Positions 36,974 to 44,533 are shown, counted from the first letter of the stretch. The stretch is DNA of 64,000 nt from an uncultured Blautia sp. (GCA_934373235.1 CAKROW010000003.1:58387-122386); one strand, 5' to 3'. The notes: generated by a model from the sequence alone, not told the origin. Made by a program: numbers and translations.

Positions 36974-37147
36974 TTGGACTTATTGTTACTTTTAAAACTC
37001 TTTTTGATTTTGGGAAGCATTGACTATGCATTTGCAATCATTGATTGCATCATTGCAAGCGTGCCTCGTATCACAATCAGAAACACGAAAAAAGAAAAGG
37101 AAAGTATAAAAGATGGGCGAAACGATAATGCAGAAACACGAGAGTAA
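36974..37147 (+). CDS. Small prophage membrane protein
   Basis: 57 residues from a TTG at 36974, preceded by GGGGGTGA. A hydrophobic segment (LLLLLKLFLILGSIDYAFAIIDCIIA) is followed by a highly charged tail (NTKKEKESIKDGRND). It overlaps the next gene by 35 bases. It could be a minor virion or assembly protein. The start codon is inferred from the ribosome site. Confidence 0.5.
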   Translation: MDLLLLLKLFLILGSIDYAFAIIDCIIASVPRITIRNTKKEKESIKDGRNDNAETRE

Positions 37148-37844
37148 CACAATTGTTACAGATATAGAGAACGCAGAAGTTCTTGAGTTTGGAAAAAGAG
37201 ATTTCAATGCATACAACCGTATGTTGAATAACATTGAAAAAGGCTTCACAAAAGCATCTGATGCTTATGTAATGATAGCAACGAATCTCTGGCAGATTTA
37301 CCACGATGAATATTTCCGCATTGACAGCTACAAAACAATTGCGGATTTTGCACTTGATAAGTTTGAGTTGAAAAAATCCACCACGCACAACTATATCAAG
37401 GTAATGGAAAAATTCGGGGATATCGTAGATGGAAAAGCAAAGGGCATCAAGGAACAGTTTAAAGACTTCAAATGTTCCCAGCTTGTCAATATGCTGACCC
37501 TCACCCCGGAACAGCTTGAACAGGTAAAACCAGATTGGTCAGTGCGTGAAATCATTGCGTTTGGGAAAAACCCGATTCTGATAGAAGAAACAGAAGACGC
37601 AGCGGAAATGGCATCCACTTCCCCGGATGCTGACAGCGATCCTGATGTAGAAGAGCCAGACCTTTCACAGTACCTCAACACCCCGGATATCATATCCGGT
37701 AGAACTTCCGTGTTAGAGTGCGATGCATTTGAGGATATCGAAAAGCACCGTGATATTATCCTCTCAGCTTTCAATGATATGAAAGCCGACCCCAACTTTG
37801 CAAACAAAAAAATCCGCCTTGTTGTTGAACTTGCTTTTGACTGA
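37113..37844 (+). CDS. Prophage protein of unknown function, 243 residues
   Basis: Starts MGETIMQKHESNT. The middle (about 45-110, YVMIATNLWQIYHDEYF then TIADFALDKFELKKSTTHNYIKVMEKFG) looks helical with a helix-turn-helix-like turn, recalling phage or plasmid proteins of the DUF3102 kind. The C-terminal third is acidic, then basic at the end. A regulatory or replication-support role is possible. GGA is rather far (about 11 bases) from the ATG. Confidence 0.7.
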   Translation: MGETIMQKHESNTIVTDIENAEVLEFGKRDFNAYNRMLNNIEKGFTKASDAYVMIATNLWQIYHDEYFRIDSYKTIADFALDKFELKKSTTHNYIKVMEKFGDIVDGKAKGIKEQFKDFKCSQLVNMLTLTPEQLEQVKPDWSVREIIAFGKNPILIEETEDAAEMASTSPDADSDPDVEEPDLSQYLNTPDIISGRTSVLECDAFEDIEKHRDIILSAFNDMKADPNFANKKIRLVVELAFD

Positions 37845-37892
37845 TGCAAGGTAAAATGCGGATAAGTATAACAAGAAAAGGAGAAAAACATT

Positions 37893-38153
37893 ATGAAATT
37901 TTATTCCACATTAAGCAAAAAAGTAAAAGTCATTACAAAGAACGCTACCCCTTATGAGGTAGAGGGAAACAAAGGAATTACTTACCGTCTTGTTATCCTT
38001 AACGATAATGACGTTGAAAAAATAAAAGTTATTGATGAAAAAACTTACACAGAGTTTGAACCGGGTAAAGATTACCTGCTCACCTGTGAGTTTGATATTC
38101 GTAACGGACGTTGCGGAGATGTCAAAGTAAATGGTTTTGTACCATTTAAATAA
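37893..38153 (+). CDS. gpV-like single-stranded DNA-binding protein (predicted)
   Basis: 86 residues with AAGGAG upstream. Length, beta-rich composition, alternating basic (KKVKVITK) and aromatic residues and position before the coat genes match the gpV/G5P class that coats phage ssDNA before packaging. There is no clear sequence motif, so the call rests on size, composition and gene order. Palindrome copy 2 follows the stop within about 10 bases. Confidence 0.55.
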   Translation: MKFYSTLSKKVKVITKNATPYEVEGNKGITYRLVILNDNDVEKIKVIDEKTYTEFEPGKDYLLTCEFDIRNGRCGDVKVNGFVPFK

Positions 38154-38161
38154 TCCGGTAG

Positions 38162-38179
38162 CCAGTCCAAACGTTTGGA
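38162..38179. repeat. Prophage palindrome, copy 2 (right arm lost)
   Basis: CCAGTCCAAACGTTTGGA followed by AAAAACG: the right arm diverges after TTTGGA, as in copy 9. Confidence 0.85.
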
Positions 38180-38263
38180 AAAACGCTGGGCTTCCTATAT
38201 ACGTGGGTGGTAGGTAAACGCCTATCACCTGCCACTCACACTTTTTTTGTAAAAGAGGTTGTT

Positions 38264-38356
38264 ATGAATAACTATATTTCAATTCTTGATTTTGCTCTTG
38301 GTGCAAGTTTGTTGTTGGTTTTTTTCAAAATGATTAAAAGAGGTCGACATGAATGA
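38264..38356 (+). CDS. pVII/pIX-like minor coat protein (30 residues)
   Basis: AGAGG lies six bases before the ATG. MNNYISILDFALGASLLL is followed by VFFKMIKRGRHE: a short N-terminus, one membrane helix and a basic tail. Ff phage tip proteins pVII and pIX are 33 and 32 residues with one helix each. The last eight bases overlap the next gene's start. The shape and position fit a virion tip protein; homology is not shown. Confidence 0.65.
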   Translation: MNNYISILDFALGASLLLVFFKMIKRGRHE

Positions 38357-38945
38357 TAGTGTCTTATATTCCAGTATTCCTGATGCTGTTATTCCTGATT
38401 CTTCAAGTGATATTTCTGTAACAGATTCTCCTGCGGACATCCCGGAAACATCAGACCCGGAAATCTCCACGGATGCAGTTACAGAAGCTACCCCTGGAGA
38501 ACAGGAACAGACACAGGGACAGGACGCAGCGGAAAATTCTTTTCAGGATTCTCCCGGGGAAACTTCCCCGGTAACAACTACCCCGGAACCGGTACAGCCT
38601 ACCGCCACCCCGGAACCTACATCTCTCCCGGAACAGGCAGCACAGGAACCGGATTCCACGAAAGACGCAGATGCGAACAAGGAAGAGGACATAGAGCAAA
38701 GCGCAGCTACAGACGCAGACACAGTACAGGCGCTTGGTGATATCAAGACCCTGCTCACAGAAATGAAAGAAGAACAGGAAGATTATCACAACGCTGTTCT
38801 GGAATACCAGACGCAGGTAGCAGATGAACAGAAGTATTTCACAGAACAGTCCAAAAACGTTCTTTCCGTCCTTGTTGTCATAGCCCTGATCCTGGGCTTT
38901 GCATCGGGAATTCTCTTAGCCAGAATTGTCTGGCGAAAAATATAA
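38349..38945 (+). CDS. Tail-anchored acidic P/T/E-rich prophage protein
   Basis: 198 residues with AGAGG upstream. The first 115 are disordered and rich in Asp, Glu, Pro, Thr and Ser with TPEP repeats. A coiled-coil stretch (about 125-165, IKTLLTEMKEEQEDYHNAVLEYQ) follows, then a C-terminal membrane helix (VLSVLVVIALILGFASGILLARIVW) and RKI. There is no signal peptide, so most of the protein may be cytosolic, or the anchor may act as an insertion signal. A minor virion or tip protein is possible. Function unknown. Confidence 0.7.
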   Translation: MNDSVLYSSIPDAVIPDSSSDISVTDSPADIPETSDPEISTDAVTEATPGEQEQTQGQDAAENSFQDSPGETSPVTTTPEPVQPTATPEPTSLPEQAAQEPDSTKDADANKEEDIEQSAATDADTVQALGDIKTLLTEMKEEQEDYHNAVLEYQTQVADEQKYFTEQSKNVLSVLVVIALILGFASGILLARIVWRKI

Positions 38946-38953
38946 ATCTCTCC

Positions 38954-38975
38954 CCAGTCCAAACGTTTGGACTGG
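38954..38975. repeat. Prophage palindrome, copy 3
   Basis: Perfect 22-bp palindrome between the tail-anchored protein gene and the coat module. Confidence 0.95.
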
Positions 38976-38979
38976 ACAC

Positions 38980-39063
38980 AGGGAAAACAAGACGGTTGTA
39001 CGCTGAGGATACACCCGTACCGAGGGAACATTACAGCGTAGAGGTTCAATCCCTCTTTTCCCT
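38980..39063 (+). ncRNA. tRNA-like element without an anticodon arm
   Basis: AGGGAAA (38980-38986) pairs with TTTCCCT (39057-39063) as a seven-bp acceptor stem. Directly before the 3' strand lies a perfect T-arm: AGAGG, loop TTCAATC, CCTCT (39040-39056). The 53 bases between form ACGCTG / CAGCGT but no normal D- or anticodon arm, and no CCA follows. A mimic or a decayed tRNA are both possible. It lies in the leader of the coat genes. Confidence 0.45.
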
Positions 39064-39089
39064 TTAGCAAAAACGATGGAGGTATAGAC

Positions 39090-39335
39090 ATGAATGTATT
39101 CACAATTGCAACGGTTTTCACAGATTCCGCAAGCACTCCTGTAGTTACATCAATCCCAGCTCAGGGAGCGGAAACTACCGCCGATTTTGTAGAAAAATTC
39201 CTGAACATGGATTTTATCAACAACGTTCTTGTTGAGTACGCAAAAGTATTTTCCATCGGCTTTGCTTTTGCAACAGTTCTTGCACTTATCACGTTTGGCG
39301 TTTTCAAGGCTTTCAGCCTTGTTCGCATAGAATAA
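39090..39335 (+). CDS. Small prophage coat-type membrane protein (81 residues)
   Basis: GGAGG precedes the ATG. An N-terminal hydrophobic-to-polar region (MNVFTIATVFTDSAS) is followed by an amphipathic part (TTADFVEKFLNMDFINNVLVEYAK) and a membrane helix (FSIGFAFATVLALITFGVFKAF) with a basic end. It is 18 bases before the major coat candidate and shares its layout, so it may be a second coat or a minor coat protein. Confidence 0.65.
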   Translation: MNVFTIATVFTDSASTPVVTSIPAQGAETTADFVEKFLNMDFINNVLVEYAKVFSIGFAFATVLALITFGVFKAFSLVRIE

Positions 39336-39353
39336 TTTAAGGAGGAAAATATC

Positions 39354-39518
39354 ATGGGTGAAGCTTTAACAGGTGCTTTTACAACTGCTGTAGGCACAAT
39401 TAAAACTGACGTAACAACTATGATCTCTACAGCACTTCCGGCAGGACTTGCGATCATGGGTATCGGTCTGGCTGTAAGAATTGGAATTAACTTCTTCCGT
39501 TCTATCGCCAACTCTTAA
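39354..39518 (+). CDS. Major coat protein candidate (pVIII-like, 54 residues)
   Basis: A strong AAGGAGG precedes the ATG. Layout: amphipathic residues 2-25 (GEALTGAFTTAVGTIKTD), a membrane helix 28-48 (LPAGLAIMGIGLAVRIGINF) and a short basic tail FRSIANS. The end resembles the GIKLFKKF end of Ff pVIII. Unlike pVIII of Ff it has no separate leader peptide. A terminator-like hairpin follows at 39781, as expected for a highly expressed gene. Confidence 0.75.
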   Translation: MGEALTGAFTTAVGTIKTDVTTMISTALPAGLAIMGIGLAVRIGINFFRSIANS

Positions 39519-39546
39519 GTATCCGGGGAACATCCCCCAGATACTC

Positions 39547-39572
39547 CCCCAGTCCAAACATTTGGACTGGGG
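39547..39572. repeat. Prophage palindrome, copy 4 (one central change)
   Basis: CCCCAGTCC and GGACTGGGG arms; the centre is AAACATTT instead of AAACGTTT. Follows the major coat gene. Confidence 0.9.
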
Positions 39573-39780
39573 CAAATAAGATAACTTGAAGTTTTTTCAT
39601 AATCTTAAAACAACTGAATCGAGGGTTATTCTTTGCGGTGTTCAATCCCCCTTACCTTGAATACCGTCTCCCCTGTCAAGTGATTTACTCTTTTCCCTCA
39701 AAAAAGTGCAAACTTCCCGGAATATCCAAGGGAAAAGGAAGAAATTACTTTACAGGGTGAAAAAAGAAATAATGGCCACA

Positions 39781-39812
39781 GAGGGCTTGACGGTTTTATC
39801 CATCAAGCCCTC
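39781..39812 (+). terminator. Hairpin after the coat module
   Basis: GAGGGCTTGA pairs perfectly with TCAAGCCCTC around a 12-base loop, followed by TTGTCTACCTGTTTTT. Terminator or packaging hairpin. Confidence 0.6.
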
Positions 39813-39841
39813 TTGTCTACCTGTTTTTCCTCCCGGTTTCC

Positions 39842-39861
39842 CAGTCCAAACGTTTGGACTG
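39842..39861. repeat. Prophage palindrome, copy 5
   Basis: Perfect 20-bp copy, about 30 bases after the coat-module hairpin. Confidence 0.95.
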
Positions 39862-40022
39862 TGCCAAGTAGCTGCCGATCGGGAACAAGGCACGCGTGAC
39901 CGTTTGGCAGACACCTGGCGCAGTCCCGGAAAAACTTTTCACTGGAACAAGGAAGCTTTTGGGATGCCTACCGCAGGGAATCCCCCTCGTTTTACATATA
40001 CCTGCACCCTGACAATTAAATA

Positions 40023-40051
40023 TTGTGCTGTCCTTAAAGGAATGATATAAT
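40023..40051 (+). promoter_or_regulatory. Prophage promoter for the adsorption/assembly genes
   Basis: TTGTGC (40023-40028), 17 bases, and an extended -10 TGATATAAT (TATAAT at 40046-40051). Confidence 0.7.
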
Positions 40052-40085
40052 TACTGCATACAAAATATGTATGGAGGGAACGCAT

Positions 40086-40376
40086 ATGATGAGTGAAGAG
40101 GAATTTGAACAGTTACAACGACAACGTGAAGAATATAAAAGGCGTCATTCAGAACTTCAGCAGAATATGAATGATGAAATCCGTTATAGACGTAGACGTG
40201 AATCTGAAAAAACTTTTGAGTTTTACAGAGAACGTAAACGCTTAAATAATCCGGGTAAATCTGATGAAGAATTAGGTATTGATAAGCCTTTTATAAATGA
40301 AAACATGTATGATTTTTGGGATAAAGAAACCATTCGGCTTTCTTCTTATTTTAAAAAATTATTTCGTTTAAAATAA
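40086..40376 (+). CDS. Small charged coiled-coil prophage protein
   Basis: 96 residues from the ATG at 40086 (GGAGGG seven bases upstream; an ATG at 40071 overlaps that site). Residues 3-55 are strongly helical and rich in Glu, Gln and Arg (EEFEQLQRQREEYKRRHSELQ), then a basic patch RYRRRRE. It is a likely coiled coil and may bind nucleic acid. A terminator follows before the pIII-like gene, so this gene may be expressed more than those after it. Function unknown. Confidence 0.65.
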   Translation: MMSEEEFEQLQRQREEYKRRHSELQQNMNDEIRYRRRRESEKTFEFYRERKRLNNPGKSDEELGIDKPFINENMYDFWDKETIRLSSYFKKLFRLK

Positions 40377-40391
40377 TTATATAATGATTTA

Positions 40392-40418
40392 GGGACTGTT
40401 TCGGCAGTCTCTTTTTTT
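40392..40418 (+). terminator. Terminator or attenuator before the pIII-like gene
   Basis: GGGACTG / CAGTCTC stem with a TTTCGG loop, then seven Ts. It would reduce read-through into the long structural genes. Confidence 0.8.
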
Positions 40419-40438
40419 ATTGTTTGTGAGGTGATAAA

Positions 40439-42409
40439 TTGAAAAAAATTATTTGTTTTATTTTAGTGTTAACACTTTCGGTTAATACTATACAATATGT
40501 TTACGCTGATACTTCTAGTGATTCATCTGATTCTTCGCCCACTGCTACTCCCGAACCAACTTTTCCGCCACCTCCTTCTACTAAAATTTTTGAATTTCTT
40601 AATGCATTAATGGGTTTTTCAATGGATCCTAATTCTGCTTCAAAATTAGGACTTTCATTGTTTAACGGTCTTTCGGATTCCGATAAAGAAAAAATTGAAG
40701 AAGAAGCTTCAAAAGATAACAACGTAACAACAGATGGAAACTATTATTACATAACTAATAATTTCTTTAAAACCGTCAACAATCAGATTCAGAACAGTGT
40801 TCATACATTGGATGGATACTATTTAATTGAACCTAACCAAGATTCTACATTTTTAAGTGTTGTATCATCCAATTTTACTGGAAAATATAAAGAAACTAAC
40901 GAAACGCTTGCAAATGAATTTAATAGTAAATATTCTACTATTTTTTTACAGGGACGCAATCTTTATACAGGTATCGATATTTCTCGATACTATTATATTG
41001 ATTCTAAAGCTCCATTTTATGTATATAATTGTGATTCCTCTTTAGATAATAATAATTATTTTTACACTCTTGATGCAAGATTTTGCCTTTCTTCTGGAAT
41101 TTCGATTTATAACCATAATTTATCTTCTGATATGTTTTTAAATTATTTTCAAAAGGAAAATGTATCCGTGTGGGGAGTTCCTTTTAAGCTTTTTTATAGT
41201 TTAGACGATGTAAAAAATTATATAAACAAAGGACGCACCTATTCTCCCAAATTCCCGGAAATTAATATCAAAATCCCTGTAAACTATGTGAACAACAACG
41301 TTACACTCCCCTCTATTGATTTCGGTGACTTCACAGCAACTGGAAAATCAGAAACAGAGATTCAGGATTATCTTGACAGTGTATTAAAAAAGTATCTGGA
41401 TAAACTGCAAACAGCATCTTCTGCCACACCAACACCAACTCCGGGTTTTACGGATGGTGAACCAACACCCACTCCAACCCCTGGAACTGGCGGTGGAGAT
41501 TTTACAGATCAATCACCTACTCCTACCCCCGGAGCTGGTGGCGGTACTGGTGGCAGCACAACCGTAGATATGACCGATACAAACAACTGGCTCAAAAAGA
41601 TATACAACTGGTTAGTATCTTTCGGAAAATCACAGGATGCCTTATTCGAAAAAATCATGGCATACATCAAAAACAATGATGGGAAACTGGATGATGTCAT
41701 AAAGTCAATTGATAACATCAAAATCCCGGCATCCCCAGATGTCAACGTAGACTTTACAGACACAAACGTAGCACTAAAGAAGATTCAGGACTTAATTACA
41801 AGTTTTCAGAAATCCCATGATTCCTATGCGGAAAAAGTTGTAAGCTACTTGGAAAAGAACAATGGGAAATTAGATGATATCATCACAGCCATTGACGCAC
41901 TGTCAAAAGGAAACACAGAAACAGAAGCAAATGGTTGTAAATATGATTTCACTGCCCTCTCCCAGTTCCTCACAGAAACGTGGAATGAATCAGACAAAAA
42001 GTTTGATACGATGATAGAACTGCTAGAAAAAAACAATGAATACCAGAAAAATCTTGTAAATCTGCTGGGTGATATCAAAAAAGAGCTGATTAAAGAGAAT
42101 GTCATTAACACATTCAAAAACCGTTCTTCCCAAACTGCGGAAAAAGCAAAGGAAAAGTTTCCGACTTCCCTGCCGTGGGATATTGCTTTTGTCGTTAATT
42201 CCATGTCAGCAGAACCACAGGAGATCAATATCACGATTCCTGTAAAAGTTGATTCATTAAACGTTCAGGAAGAATTAAATATTGATATCACAGACAAAGA
42301 ATGGGAAAAGCTTGCAAAGCTCTGCCGATACCTGCTTTCTCTTCTTTTCATTCTCTACATGGTACATCTTACAAGAAAACTATTTTTCAATAAAGGAGAT
42401 GATGATTGA
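40439..42409 (+). CDS. pIII-like minor coat/adsorption protein (predicted)
   Basis: 656 residues from a TTG start (GAGGTGAT upstream). Signal peptide 1-23 ending YVYADT. N-terminal domain about 40-325, Tyr/Asn/Ser-rich with few charges, perhaps the receptor-binding part. Linkers of TPTPTPG repeats lie at about 325-370. Two related helical repeats follow (WLKKIYNWLVSFGKSQDALF... near 380 and ALKKIQDLITSFQKSHDSYA near 440), each containing KLDD. A C-terminal membrane helix (LCRYLLSLLFILYMVHL) ends it. This is the layout of filamentous phage pIII. The first half is much more AT-rich than the rest, which suggests domain exchange. The receptor is unknown. Confidence 0.7.
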   Translation: MKKIICFILVLTLSVNTIQYVYADTSSDSSDSSPTATPEPTFPPPPSTKIFEFLNALMGFSMDPNSASKLGLSLFNGLSDSDKEKIEEEASKDNNVTTDGNYYYITNNFFKTVNNQIQNSVHTLDGYYLIEPNQDSTFLSVVSSNFTGKYKETNETLANEFNSKYSTIFLQGRNLYTGIDISRYYYIDSKAPFYVYNCDSSLDNNNYFYTLDARFCLSSGISIYNHNLSSDMFLNYFQKENVSVWGVPFKLFYSLDDVKNYINKGRTYSPKFPEINIKIPVNYVNNNVTLPSIDFGDFTATGKSETEIQDYLDSVLKKYLDKLQTASSATPTPTPGFTDGEPTPTPTPGTGGGDFTDQSPTPTPGAGGGTGGSTTVDMTDTNNWLKKIYNWLVSFGKSQDALFEKIMAYIKNNDGKLDDVIKSIDNIKIPASPDVNVDFTDTNVALKKIQDLITSFQKSHDSYAEKVVSYLEKNNGKLDDIITAIDALSKGNTETEANGCKYDFTALSQFLTETWNESDKKFDTMIELLEKNNEYQKNLVNLLGDIKKELIKENVINTFKNRSSQTAEKAKEKFPTSLPWDIAFVVNSMSAEPQEINITIPVKVDSLNVQEELNIDITDKEWEKLAKLCRYLLSLLFILYMVHLTRKLFFNKGDDD

Positions 42410-42687
42410 TGCAGGCTATACTAACTTCTGAACTTCTCAATTCAGCGGTAGGGTTTTTCTTTGATATCCTTGATATTTTAATCTCTATACTACCCTCCGC
42501 ACCTTTCCGGGCTATGCTTGCATCTCTGGAAAATTCTTCTGGCATGGAAGTCTTAGGCTATGTCAACTACTTCATTCCATTCAAGTTCTGCGCCACCTGC
42601 CTGAATCTGTGGCTTGGATGTGTAATAGCCTACTATGTTTACAAATACCTGAAACAGGCAATTAATGATTTCCGTAACAAACGATAA
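42409..42687 (+). CDS. pVI-like virion/assembly membrane protein (predicted)
   Basis: 92 residues; the ATG overlaps the stop of the pIII-like gene (TGATG). Two to three hydrophobic segments: LLNSAVGFFFDILDILISIL and FCATCLNLWLGCVIAYYVYKYL. A C-terminal basic tail NDFRNKR. In Ff phages pVI follows pIII, is about 112 residues and anchors pIII in the particle, so position, size and topology agree. Confidence 0.65.
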   Translation: MQAILTSELLNSAVGFFFDILDILISILPSAPFRAMLASLENSSGMEVLGYVNYFIPFKFCATCLNLWLGCVIAYYVYKYLKQAINDFRNKR

Positions 42688-42707
42688 CTTATTAATCTTT
42701 TATATCT

Positions 42708-42727
42708 CAGTCCAAACGTTTGGACTG
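42708..42727. repeat. Prophage palindrome, copy 6
   Basis: Perfect 20-bp copy, 17 bases before the Zot/pI gene start. Confidence 0.95.
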
Positions 42728-42744
42728 GCAAAGGGGGAACATAT

Positions 42745-43404
42745 ATGATCTATTTTTATTCAGGACGACCCGGTTCAGGGAAATCCCTGCACTGTGCAAA
42801 GATGATAGATCAGTACCACAAGCGTGGGAAAAATGTCATCTGTAACTTTGAAGTCAACGAAAATTTCTGGAAAAAGAAACGCTGCAAAAAGAACAAATAC
42901 CTAAATGATTATGGAATCATTCAGGAAGTCACGAACGACCAGCTCACTGTAGATTTTCTCATAGATTTTGCAGACAAGTACCACAAGCGCAATTCCCGTG
43001 GACAGATTATAGAAAAGCAAACTCTTCTCATTATCGATGAGTGCCAGACTATGTTTAATTCTCGTTCATGGAATCAAAAAGGACGTTCCGACTGGGTTAT
43101 CTTTTTCACCCAGCACCGAAAATTCGGCTACACCGTCATCCTTGTATCACAGCACAAAGATTTAATTGATAAACAGATACGTCATATTTTCCAACATGAT
43201 TATGAACACAGAAATGTAAAGAACTTCAAACTCATTGGTTGGTTCCTTGCCCTCCTGCTGGGTGGGAACTTCTTCGTCATCCCGGTAAAGAGCATGGACA
43301 CCGGGAAAAAAGACCATGTGGAATTTATGCTTGCTTCAAGGAAATATTATCGATTGTATGACAGTTATAAGATTTTCGATACAAAAACATTAAGGCAGAT
43401 ATAG
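42745..43404 (+). CDS. Zot/pI-like phage assembly ATPase
   Basis: 219 residues. Walker A GRPGSGKS at residues 7-14, Walker B LLIIDECQTMF near 100, then SWNQKGRSDWVIFFTQHRKFGYTVILVSQHKDLIDKQIR, the characteristic Zot stretch. A membrane helix (LIGWFLALLLGGNFFVI, about 168-184) precedes the external tail. pI drives extrusion of filamentous phage through the inner membrane. It is shorter than Gram-negative pI (about 350), having a brief outer domain, consistent with no outer-membrane channel to contact. AAGGGGG precedes the ATG. Confidence 0.88.
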   Translation: MIYFYSGRPGSGKSLHCAKMIDQYHKRGKNVICNFEVNENFWKKKRCKKNKYLNDYGIIQEVTNDQLTVDFLIDFADKYHKRNSRGQIIEKQTLLIIDECQTMFNSRSWNQKGRSDWVIFFTQHRKFGYTVILVSQHKDLIDKQIRHIFQHDYEHRNVKNFKLIGWFLALLLGGNFFVIPVKSMDTGKKDHVEFMLASRKYYRLYDSYKIFDTKTLRQI

Positions 43405-43420
43405 CCCACAGGCTCACTGT

Positions 43421-43520
43421 CTGCGGAGCTTGGGGACTAAGGGGCCCCAACTAGCGGACGGTGGGCACGTGGGCGGTAACGCCGGGTGTTGCTTACTTGA
43501 CAATAGCAACACTTTTCAGT
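43421..43520 (+). other. Candidate rolling-circle replication origin
   Basis: A GC-rich block between the Zot and Rep genes. TTGGGG / CCCCAA (43430-43450) and GTGTTGCT / AGCAACAC (43486-43493, 43505-43512) form hairpins. The second has TACTTGACAAT as its loop, containing CTTGACA, close to the CTTGATA nick site of pC194-type plasmids. Rep proteins of this class nick such loops. Confidence 0.5.
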
Positions 43521-43538
43521 CAAGGGGGAATGAAAAAA

Positions 43539-44339
43539 ATGATTTACAATGTAAAAACGATTGAATATTTAGAATCCACACACGTTCGTATCTACGGACG
43601 TCCTATTAAAATCGAAAACAAAATTAAAATCACAGAACCGAAAAAGAAAACTCTCGAAGAAAAACAGGAAAGAACAAAAGAACAGATTCAGCACAGTATC
43701 AAAGTATCCGTTAACCGTACAGTAAACCAAGTCTATGCAATCTCACGCTCAAACAAATGGGATTACTTTATCACACTCACAATAGACCCGAAAAAACTTA
43801 ATAACACAGATTTCAACCTGATCTCTGAAAAATTAAACATCTGGACAAACAATCTAAAAAAGCGTTATGCCTCAGACCTGAAATATATCTTTGTCCCGGA
43901 ACTTCATAAGGATAAAACCAAATGGCACTTTCACGGACTTTTTTCTAACATGGGAAACATCCCTCTTGTTTTTTCAGGAAAGACCTGTGTAGGAAAATTC
44001 ATCTATGACTATGCAAAAAAACCTTATGCAACAAAGATATATAACTTACCCTTGTGGAAATACGGTTTTTCAACTGCCACGAAAGTCCGTGATACAGCAA
44101 GTGCAAGCTCTTACATTACAAAGTACATTACAAAAGACTTAAGCCGTATCCTGCAAAATCAGCACAGGTATCTTGCATCTCAAAATGTAGACCGCCCGGT
44201 TGAGCGTGTTTTCAATATTGATTATGAGAAGCTTCAGGAAGTTATTACTTGGCACCTTGAAACGGTCGATTATATGTCTAACATCCAGATACCGCAAGCT
44301 TCACAGGAAATCACTTACATGGAATTCAATAAAAAGTAA
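43539..44339 (+). CDS. Rolling-circle replication initiator (HUH endonuclease)
   Basis: 266 residues. Motif I FITLTIDP (about residue 70), HUH motif WHFHGLF (about 129) and the catalytic Tyr region SSYITKYITKDL (about 190) are all present. The protein would nick the origin and start ssDNA synthesis. I prefer the ATG at 43539 (GGGGG 10 bases upstream) over 43530, which is one base from the site. The frame is open to 43461, within the presumed origin. Confidence 0.85.
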   Translation: MIYNVKTIEYLESTHVRIYGRPIKIENKIKITEPKKKTLEEKQERTKEQIQHSIKVSVNRTVNQVYAISRSNKWDYFITLTIDPKKLNNTDFNLISEKLNIWTNNLKKRYASDLKYIFVPELHKDKTKWHFHGLFSNMGNIPLVFSGKTCVGKFIYDYAKKPYATKIYNLPLWKYGFSTATKVRDTASASSYITKYITKDLSRILQNQHRYLASQNVDRPVERVFNIDYEKLQEVITWHLETVDYMSNIQIPQASQEITYMEFNKK

Positions 44340-44353
44340 AGGAGAACACACAT

Positions 44354-44533
44354 ATGTATAAAATTGATAAAATCTTTATGTCTGTATCTATGCACTTTCA
44401 ACGCCTGATATTTAGAGCCATCTTCTTCTTTCATTTCCGCAAAATCCGGCAATGCAATGGCTGTTGTTTTATCTGCAAAAACTTTGATTTTTGCATGGAA
44501 ACCACAAAACAATTATATCAGAAGTCCAAATAA
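44354..44533 (+). CDS. Cys-rich prophage miniprotein (59 residues)
   Basis: GGAGA lies nine bases before the ATG. It follows the Rep gene by 14 bases. The N-terminal part is basic and hydrophobic (HFQRLIFRAIFFFHFRKIR), followed by CNGCCFICKNFDFC, five cysteines in 14 residues that could bind zinc or form a redox centre. Not recognised. Palindrome copy 7 begins at the stop codon. Confidence 0.55.
   Translation: MYKIDKIFMSVSMHFQRLIFRAIFFFHFRKIRQCNGCCFICKNFDFCMETTKQLYQKSK

Larger units (their letters stand above)
39519..40022 (+). other. Prophage internal non-coding region
   Basis: About 500 bases without a supported gene. It contains palindrome copies 4 and 5, an inverted repeat CTTTTCCCT / AGGGAAAAG (39689-39737 region) and the hairpin at 39781-39812. 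An open frame at 39706-40050 has no ribosome site. The density of hairpins suits a packaging or complementary-strand signal, unproven. Confidence 0.5.

Noticed and set aside
38980..39063. A normal tRNA gene
   Set aside because: Acceptor and T stems fit, but no five-bp anticodon stem with a seven-base loop, no D-arm and no CCA can be placed in the 53-base interior.
39706..40050. A 114-residue plus-strand protein
   Set aside because: No ribosome site, it runs through the hairpin and a palindrome, and its composition is unlike the neighbouring genes.
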